Assembly: GCA_009760855.2 (NCBI GenBank)
Contig: WPIO01000245.1
Location: forward strand, 62,001 to 126,000
DNA from: Cristatella mucedo
Taxonomy: Eukaryota > Bryozoa > Phylactolaemata > Cristatellidae
Direction: 5' to 3'
Length of the DNA: 64,000 nucleotides
In this document: one piece after another, positions 56,879 through 64,000 of the stretch
How the letters are laid out: the number at the start of each line of letters is the position of its first letter
How positions within the stretch are numbered: the first letter of the stretch is position 1
Notes under the pieces: generated by a model
What the model saw: the letters and a program-made list of their open reading frames with translations, nothing else
What the model was told of the DNA's origin: nothing
Database searches by the model: none
Position numbers and translations under genes: made by a program

Positions 56879-57615
56879 TGTAACCGAGTTCCTGGGGTCA
56901 GAGGCTAATTCCCGCCAAACCCCGCCATACTCCGGCCAAGCTGCCGCTCGCCATGCCGCCGAGCTAGGGTAAGACGAGCGGCCGTCAGGTTAAACCTATT
57001 TATATTAACGCATGCGCCAACAACAACAGGTGAAATAAACAAGTCTGCAGGGAGGGTCCTATACACAGTTCACTACGGGGGGCGCAAGACGACGCAGCAA
57101 GCGCGAACAAACGTGTTAGTTGGGGTCAGTTGGCTTCCGCAGTCCTGTCGTTGTACCGACTCCGAATCCAACAGTACGAGCGTACGCCGTCCAAAACCCG
57201 GCTGACTGAGTAACTGCTGGCTAGTCCGAGTCGACAACTACCACAGTCGTAAGCTTCCACCGTAAGACACCAACACACGGGGGGGGGGGTCGCGAACAAG
57301 CTACACGGGGAAAGCGGAATTAAAACAAGTCAACAACGAGCGAACTATCCAGCTCCGCTCGGGCCTTGGGTACTCATTCCCTTGCGTGCGTGGCAGCATC
57401 ACCGGAGCACGCCTGCACGAATCCAGGTGCATAACTCGGCGAGACCGGGAGCCTCCAACACCACGACTTACTTGGCCAACTTCACGTACCCAAGAGCCCC
57501 GGTGACCTCACATCACCGCATACGTCCAGCCGTGCAGTAGGTCTGACCCCGGCCTAGCCGGTGACCCTAACCCTCACTATAGCCTTCCGTTCCCAGCCAA
57601 CCAAACCCAGCCTGG
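56879..57615. mobile_element. GC-rich block, possible LTR-type or inverted-repeat element
   Basis: Composition changes sharply at TGTAACCGAGTT (56879). Near the ends lie imperfect inverted repeats: ACCGAGTTCCTGGGGTCAGA on the left, and TCTGACCCCGGCC plus GGTGAC on the right (57542-57565); the 9-bp core GGGGTCAGA is exact. Alternatively 56879-57067 has LTR traits: TG...CA ends, TATTTATATTAA (56997-57008) and AATAAA (57034-57039). It contains a run of 10 G at about 57282. No open frame was recognised. An L2-A inserts at its right edge. Confidence 0.45.
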
Positions 57616-58470
57616 GTAATAATAATAATAATAATAATATTGCACTTCATAAAGCGCCCTCAGAGAACTGAATCTCTTTCTAGGCGCTTTACATTTGTTG
57701 CAAAGTGATATGCAATAGAAAAGTAAGTAACATTATGCTTAAAAAATAAACAAAATGAATAATATGGTTAGGGGTTACATGCACAGGGTCAGCATGCAAA
57801 TATGGTTAGTGGCAGCATGCACAGTGTCAGCATGCATAAGCACATCAAGGACGAATCACAGGGACCCACTAAATGCTGTCCTAAATAGGTGTGTTCTTAA
57901 GTTCCTTTTAAATGTGGTCAGGTCAGGGGATGTTCTGACGCAGGTCGGGAGGCAGGTCCAGGCTTTGGGAGCATATGAACTAAAAGCACGGTCTCCAAAG
58001 GATTTAAGGTTTGTACGAGGTATTTCTAGACTGTTGGATTCCGAAAAGCGAGTGGTACGATGCTTTGCCTGATGGGGTAGTATATCTGAAAGATAGGCTG
58101 GAGCCATAGAATGAAGGGACCTAAAAGTGAGGGACAAAACCTTAAAGTCAATCCGTTGCTTGACTGGTAGCCAGTGCAGGTCGGCGAGAAGTAGAGCCAT
58201 GTGGCAACTGCGACGCTCACGACAGACAAGCCTAGCTGCAGAGTTTTGCACCAGCTGCAATCGCCTGATCGCACATGCTGGTAGGCCAGTAAGCAGTGAG
58301 TTGCAGAATTCGAGACGAGATGTCACGAATGCATGGACCAGCTTGGACGTAGTGTCCTTACCTAAACAAGCCCTAATTTTAGCAATGTTATGAAGCTGAA
58401 AATAGGCAGATTTGACTGTGGAGCTGATGTGGTCGTCTAACGAGAGGTCGCTTTGGAACATGACACCTAG
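57616..58470 (-). mobile_element. L2-A copy, 3'-complete, well preserved
   Basis: (AAT)n, reversed stem-loop, 3' UTR with the doubled motif, and a 206-codon uninterrupted C-terminal frame (57856-58476) ending in 'TAFSGSL'. Truncated at the 'LGVIFQSDLS' segment. Among the youngest-looking copies. Confidence 0.95.
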
Positions 58471-58654
58471 GTACATATATATCTGAGACTGCAGAATGTC
58501 ACGTACAAAAATGCTGAAATTTGAATGGCTATTCGTGTGTGTCTTGTAAGGACTAACAGGTTACAGTAGGCATGCAATAGCCAACACATTTCATTACACC
58601 CATATTTTAGAAAGTTTTAAGTGTAGCAAAGTCAGTAGCCCTGTCATATTATAA

Positions 58655-61055
58655 TGTAATGTATCTCCGTCTGTAACTCCACAAAGTGATAAAGACCATG
58701 TGGATGTTTTCTGCAGGAGTTTTTTATAGTGCACTCACAGCCTAAGCGACTATCGGTATGCATTCGGTAGCCAACAGACTTCGTCTCACGCAAGCAAAGA
58801 GAAAGTGGGAAGCAAAGCAGAGTTAGGAGAGCAGTTGAGGTAGTGAGTAGCATAGAAGTAGCAGCTTAGGACCTCTGAAAAGGATGTGCCACAGTCGGCA
58901 GTAGAAGAGTAGTTTTCGTTGCGTAAGAATTGTGGAAGCGAGTTCCACTGTCTAGGACCTGCAGAGCTAAAGCTTCGGTCGCCAACTGTCACTAAGCGGA
59001 GGAATGGGACAGTTAATTTGTTGTCCACACAGGACCTGAGGGCGCAATCAGGCTGAAACTGATGCAGCAGTTCAGCTAGGTACGAAGGAGCCAAGCCGTT
59101 GCCGGCCTTGTGGGTCAGTGTAAGAACTTTGCTCTGTATACTTTGCTCAACCGGCAACCATCCTAGCTCTTTCAGCAAATGAGACAGGTGCTCAACCCGA
59201 TAAGACTTGAAGACTAGCCTTGCAGCCATATTCATTGTCGCCTGTAGTGGCATAATAACTTTGTTGGGCAGCCCAGCCAAAAGGAAATTACAATAATCAA
59301 GCCGAGAAAGAACTAAAGAGATAGTTAAACTTTTTACAAGCCACTGTGGGATACAGCTCCTAATCTTGGATAGGGATCGGATGTGATGGCTAGCTGTAGA
59401 GGCAGTCTTCTGAATGAAGTTTTTGAAATTGAGGTAGCTGTCGAACACGACACCTAAATTGCGAGCACTTGGTGACGGTCGCACAATAGCGTCACCAGTT
59501 AGAACAGCAAAGCCTTGTAATCCAGCCACATGCTTAGGGTGTCCAATGAGCAGCAGTCTGGTTTTATCATCATTTAGTTTCAGGAAGTTTTTCAAAATTC
59601 AGGATCGAATGTCGGCTAGGAAAGCATTCAGTTTCTCAGTTGCCCCAGTAGATTCCGACGGTTGGAATGCCAAATACAAGCCAGTATCGGCAGCAGAGAA
59701 GTGATATCCTATTCCTAGTGCCTTAATCATTGTTCTCAGTGGTTGCGTATAAATGAAGAACAGCAAGGGACCATGTACAGATCCTTAAGGGACTCTACTA
59801 GTGACCCTTCTCGTATCTGAGACCTGACTACCACACGACACGGATTGAACACGATCAGACAAGTACGATTTAAACCACACCAGTGCTTCGTCTGCCAGAC
59901 CAATCGTTGTTATCAATCATGCAAGCAGAACTTTTTGATCAATGGTGACGAATGCAGCAGATAGATCTATCAGAGCTAGGGCAGTGACATTCCTGTCGTC
60001 GTTGCCTCGTAGAACGTCTTTGTTACCAGGGAGGAGAGCAGTCTCAGTAGGATGCTGCCACTTAAACCCTGACTAAAATGTTTCTGAAATTCCATCATTT
60101 TCAATATGTTTAACCAGCTACTTAGCAATAATGTTTACAAGAATCTTTGATATGAGCTGAAGAAGAGAAACTGAGCTATAGTTTTTTAGGATATCTGTGT
60201 CTGATCCAGGCTTTTTAAGAATAGCTCTAACGATTGCCGATTTGAAGGACTTGAGGACGTTCCCTTTTCCCAAAGAAGCATTACAAATCTCGGTTATAGC
60301 AGGTCTAAGTTGGTCTGCTGGTGAGGACCACAGAGATGAAGGTAAATGGTCTTCAGGAGACGAGCTCTTTTTGCCAGACTTTATTAAGGCAGCCGCATCG
60401 TTTGCAGAAACGTCTGAGAACCATTTAAGGAAGGTCATAAGTTGAAAAACGGCGATAGCTTTGGTCATAGGGGGCTTGATGGAGGCACGAATGTGCCCAA
60501 TTTTTTCAGTAAAGAAGGCTGAAAACTTTTCGGCTGAGTCCTTAATATCTGGCGAGTCAGACCTCACAGCACTGGCCAGTAAATGGTTTACTGTCTAATA
60601 AATCTGTTTAGTGTCTGACTGGCAGGAATTCAGCTTTTTAATGAAAAAGGAAGCCCGGTTTTTTTAGGCTTTCGGATGTAAACTTGAAGGAAGTCTTTAA
60701 AATTGACTAGATTTACATCAGACCCATATTTCTTGAAACGACGTTCTAGCCTGTGGTTAACCCGGGCATCTTAAGGAGTTTTTTTGTAATTTGAAAGGAA
60801 TATTGAAGACTTTGAACACGGATTGAGCGAACGGGAGAATGCTTGTCAAGAGCATTCCTGAGTGTCGTTTTCATAGAATCAGTGAGGGTATCGTGGCAGC
60901 AGGGCGAGTCTGAATGCAGATCTAGAAGACCTGCATCACAAACAGATTTCGAAAAACTTGTCCACGTCAACGCTTTGTAAGTTATGTCGTTTGGCGAATT
61001 CGACATTTCCCTGTACGTTTGAGGGAGCAGAAACAGTAAACGAGACCGAACAACT
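58655..61055 (-). mobile_element. Large L2-B copy, 5'-truncated in the endonuclease
   Basis: The tail TAATGTAATGTAT and stem-loop lie at the left end. Going right are the C-terminal domain (open 58786-59595), a decayed RT palm, the connector (open 60118-60567, SPEDHLPSSLW) and the end of the endonuclease (60746-61006). Stops and shifts split it into at least four pieces. The match ends at GAGACCGAACAA (61055). Confidence 0.92.
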
Positions 61056-61204
61056 ATACTCTAAATATTTGCAATGTTTTAATTGAATCAAGGCCATTTT
61101 ATAAAACTTATGAAGGTTACACACACAAATAGCACCGAATTCCTAGATACTGCCATTGCACATACGCCAATGTTAGTTTATGTATCAGGTTTGAAAGTCT
61201 GAGT

Positions 61205-61345
61205 AGCACTGCAGCAGAAAAGCCTTACTGGCTATCACTGCTGCTTGAAATTGGAAATACAGAATGGCCAAACGTTTGGATTTGAACCCACGACCTCAAT
61301 AGTAAAGAGAGAGCAATTAAGCGTCTAGAGCATCCCAATTCTGCA
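61205..61345 (-). mobile_element. SINE-A copy, degraded
   Basis: Reversed middle (AGCCTTACTGGCTATCAC, TGCTGCTTG) and B box GGATTTGAACCCACGACC (sense GTGGGTTCAAATCC). Confidence 0.7.
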
Positions 61346-61764
61346 GGCTATTGCTTCAATATCTTGGATTTTGCATAATTTCAAAGTTTTCAATAACATT
61401 ACTTCACTATTTAAACAATTTAGTTGGAAGTTGTCTACTAAAATACTTACTTTCAACCGGTACATATTTTGGAACTCGATAAGCCAGATGACCAAGGCCG
61501 ACCTGATTACTTAATTATTAGTATTTCATCCTTACTTGTAGTTGCAAATCTTCCAGCCTATTCGGCAAGAAGTTCAATGTTGGGTCCTATATCTGTTGCT
61601 TACATTATTTGGCAGGAATCTAGGAAATGCAACAAGTCGCCAATCATCATGGACCTGCTGTGGCTACCTATGACATAGTCAGTCACCTTTACATTGTTTT
61701 CACTCGCACATTCAGATTAACTCCCTCAGTGGGGTCTAGCCATAAGAAAACTCTCAGTTAAGTC
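61346..61764. other. Unannotated sequence
   Basis: AT-rich; no supported feature. Confidence 0.4.
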
Positions 61765-61870
61765 AACCGAGCTGGTCTGGTCTAGCGTTAAAGGTGCTCG
61801 CCCCGACCAAGGTGTGACTGAGGTCGTGGGCTCAAGCCCCGAGGCATATGTGAAGCACCTGAATAATTAT
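61765..61870 (+). mobile_element. SINE-B head, tail truncated
   Basis: Starts AACCGAGCTGGTCTGGTCTA and GCGTTAAAGGTGCTCGCC; B-box region GGGCTCAAGCCC. The tail is lost after GAAGCACCTGAATAATTAT. Confidence 0.8.
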
Positions 61871-62504
61871 ATAACCAAGTATCTTACCACCACCTATTCT
61901 GATTCTAATCATGCAGGCTTGCTTTCAAGTAATCTCAAATTGGTGAGGGGTCATGCATTTAATCGCACGTTCAAACTCCTGGCTGTCATTCTACAACATT
62001 CTATGGACTTTAAATCGTGGCTACTTGTAGGCACTCGTTCCTGTGTGCTAACCCAGTTCTAGTTTGAGTTTCATTTGGAAACTATGAGTAACAATGACAT
62101 TGTACCTTCCAAAGCACTTCTTTTGGCAATTTGTACTACAGACTGCCTAGCACAGATTTTTTATTTCGGATTAATAATCGTAACTCTTAACTTCAGTTAC
62201 CTTCATCATATCACTTTCTCTGGCATATTGATGAGCGATACTAAATTACGATAAAAGGATCGTAAAGCATCCTTACAGGGATTAATCTGCTTCAAGACAC
62301 CATACCCTGTAATGCATTTATCTATGTAATTCGAAGTTTTGGTAAGCTCTTCAAAGTTTCAACCTAGTAAATTAATAGCTTCTGAGCTTACATCAACCAA
62401 TAAAACATGCGTTTTATGTAAAGCTTGTGTATTGGATATAATCAATAGAGGCTGTTATTTTGCAATCGAAGCTTTAGGCACACCTTTGGGGGCTGCATCA
62501 GAAA
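61871..62504. other. Unannotated sequence
   Basis: Nothing recognised up to the next L2-B. Confidence 0.4.
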
Positions 62505-62970
62505 TGTAATGTATCTCCGTCTGTAACTTGACTAAGTCATAAAGATTATGTGGGTGTTGTCCAGAAGAGTTTTGTACAGCCCACTCACAGCCCAAGCAGC
62601 TTTCAGTATGCATTCGGTAGCCATCACACTTCGTCTCACACAATGAAGAGAAAGTGGGAAGCATTGCAAAGTCAGGAGAGCAGTTGAGCTAGTGAGCAGC
62701 GTGGAAGTAGCAGCTCTGGACAGCTGAAAATGATGAGCCATAGTCGGCAGTTGAAGAGCAGTTGTCGTTGTGTAGGAATTGTAGAAGGAAGTTCCACAGT
62801 CTAGGACCAGCAGAGCTAAGTTTCCTGTCACCAATGGTCTTGAAGTGGAGAAATGGAACAGATTATTTAATGTCCACAAAGAACCTTAGGGCCCAATCAA
62901 GCTGAAAATAATGCAGCATTTCAGCTAGGTAAAAAAGAGCCAAGCAGTGGCAGGCCTTGCGGGTCAGCTT
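62505..62970 (-). mobile_element. L2-B 3' fragment
   Basis: Tail AAATGTAATGTATCTCC, stem-loop, and the C-terminal coding part back to GCCTTGCGGGTCAGC; frames broken. Confidence 0.88.
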
Positions 62971-62984
62971 AGGGCGGTAATATT

Positions 62985-63555
62985 GGGAGTGATCCCATCA
63001 AAATGTCTGCCGATAGTGGGAGTAATCTCCACAAATTACATTTATTAATATTGTACAAAGACCAATAAAATGAATGAAATAAAAATTGGAACAAAAAACA
63101 CTAGTAACATAGGATACCGTTAGATGTGATATAGCTGCCGTGTTGACCTTCTTACGACCCTAAAAGTCTAAGGTCACGTATAGCACTGCAGCTCAGCCAT
63201 ACACGGCCTCACCATAAAATAGTCTTGATTTAATACCAGTCATTCTAAAAAATATGGCAAACTGCTCAATAGATGCAAAACAATTGACTCCATGCTACCG
63301 CCACCATGAAAAATATAAAAAATTCGACATATCAAACTGTTGGCTGTCATCACGACCACAGCCCATGGACATTTTGTGACAGGCACATTATATGCATACA
63401 CATTCATCGTGCATAGATGCACAGGGGGAAAATGGAGACAGGTTAGCCCCGCCTATATTCCAAATTTCACGCGTCGGCACAGTATCGACCAAGTTGTACA
63501 ATTGATGAGGTACCAAGTAGCAACTGCTGCTGGGACAGCACTCAGAGAAGCAAGC
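62985..63555. repeat. Repeat C, copy 2
   Basis: Shares with copy 1 the ordered blocks around GGAGTAATC...CATTTATTAATA, TTGACCTTCTTACGACCC / AAAAGTCTAAGGTCAC, and TATATTCCAAATTTCACGCG / ACCAAGTTGTACAA. It runs directly into the 15-bp minisatellite. Confidence 0.5.
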
Positions 63556-64000
63556 GTAAGCTGCCAAAGCGTAAGCTGCCAAAGCGTAAGCTGCCAAAGC
63601 GTAAGCTGCCAAAGCGTAAGCTGCCAAAGCGTAAGCTGCCAAAGCGTAAGCTGCCAAAGCGTAAGCTGCCAAAGCGTAAGCTGCCAAAGCGTAAGCTGCC
63701 AAAGCGTAAGCTGCCAAAGCGTAAGCTGCCAAAGCGTAAGCTGCCAAAGCGTAAGCTGCCAAAGCGTAAGCTGCCAAAGCGTAAGCTGCCAAAGCGTAAG
63801 CTGCCAAAGCGTAAGCTGCCAAAGCGTAAGCTGCCAAAGCGTAAGCTGCCAAAGCGTAAGCTGCCAAAGCGTAAGCTGCCAAAGCGTAAGCTGCCAAAGC
63901 GTAAGCTGCCAAAGCGTAAGCTGCCAAAGCGTAAGCTGCCAAAGCGTAAGCTGCCAAAGCGTAAGCTGCCAAAGCGTAAGCTGCCAAAGCGTAAGCTGCC
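63556..64000. repeat. 15-bp minisatellite, ~29.7 identical units, open at the window end
   Basis: Unit GTAAGCTGCCAAAGC repeated head-to-tail with no variant base visible over 445 bp; the array leaves the window. Because the unit is a multiple of three, all three minus-strand frames and two of the plus-strand frames stay open. The Ala-Ala-Tyr-Ala-Leu frame on the minus strand is therefore not evidence of a protein. Confidence 0.99.

Noticed and set aside
57566-57585. Telomere-like CCCTAACCCT
   Set aside because: Less than two units; chance occurrence in a C-rich block.
63388-63987. 199-codon minus-strand open frame of Ala-Ala-Tyr-Ala-Leu repeats
   Set aside because: It is a by-product of a 15-bp tandem repeat whose unit is a multiple of three; other frames through the array are open as well.
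63556-64000. CRISPR-like regular array
   Set aside because: Units are 15 bp, contiguous and identical, with no spacers, in a eukaryotic setting.

Overview
This is a repeat-rich piece of an animal nuclear genome, probably an invertebrate; I cannot name the species. Three things point to a metazoan: GT-AG intron/exon signals, a CUB-type extracellular domain exon, and the last exon of a DD3-3-like protein. There is no operon structure, no rRNA or tRNA gene and no CRISPR array. By my own boundaries about half of the 64 kb is recognisable retrotransposon. Names such as L2-A, L2-B, SINE-A, SINE-B and repeat C are working labels I coined from copies compared inside this window.

Two non-LTR retrotransposon (LINE) families of the L2/CR1 type dominate. 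L2-A has more than 30 fragments on both strands. Most are 5'-truncated; they end in a conserved stem-loop and an (ATT)n tail. L2-B has about 10 copies, ends in a different stem-loop and has an (ACATT)n-like tail. One L2-B copy (45188-48630) looks full length but carries frameshifts and a stop. Two tRNA-derived SINE families are present: SINE-A (9 copies or pieces) and SINE-B (6). The last ~50 nt of SINE-B match the L2-A 3' end, so L2-A is the likely enzyme donor. Nested insertions give a relative order of events: L2-B inside L2-A (two or three cases), SINE-B inside an L2-A coding frame, and a tiny L2-A tail inside L2-B.

Layout: 0-1.6 kb, 3' end of a DD3-3-like gene (+). 1.9-12.5 kb, L2-A relics with SINEs and a 566-bp insertion holding a perfect inverted repeat. 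12.5-21 kb, mixed unique sequence, microsatellites, L2-A and L2-B. 21.0 kb, a small candidate exon. 21.4-31 kb, more L2-A and SINEs. 32.6-33.3 kb, a 124-codon exon candidate (-) and a membrane-segment exon candidate (+). 33.5-45 kb, repeat C and L2 relics. 45.2-48.6 kb, the long L2-B. 49-53.5 kb, mostly unannotated, with a (TC)n tract and a GC-rich block. 55.2 kb, the CUB exon. 56.9-57.6 kb, an unusual GC-rich block. 57.6-63 kb, L2-A and a large L2-B copy. 63.0-64.0 kb, a second repeat C copy running into a 15-bp minisatellite that continues past the window edge.

No complete host gene is contained here. The host exons are isolated pieces of genes with long, transposon-filled introns, and I cannot say whether any two belong to the same gene.
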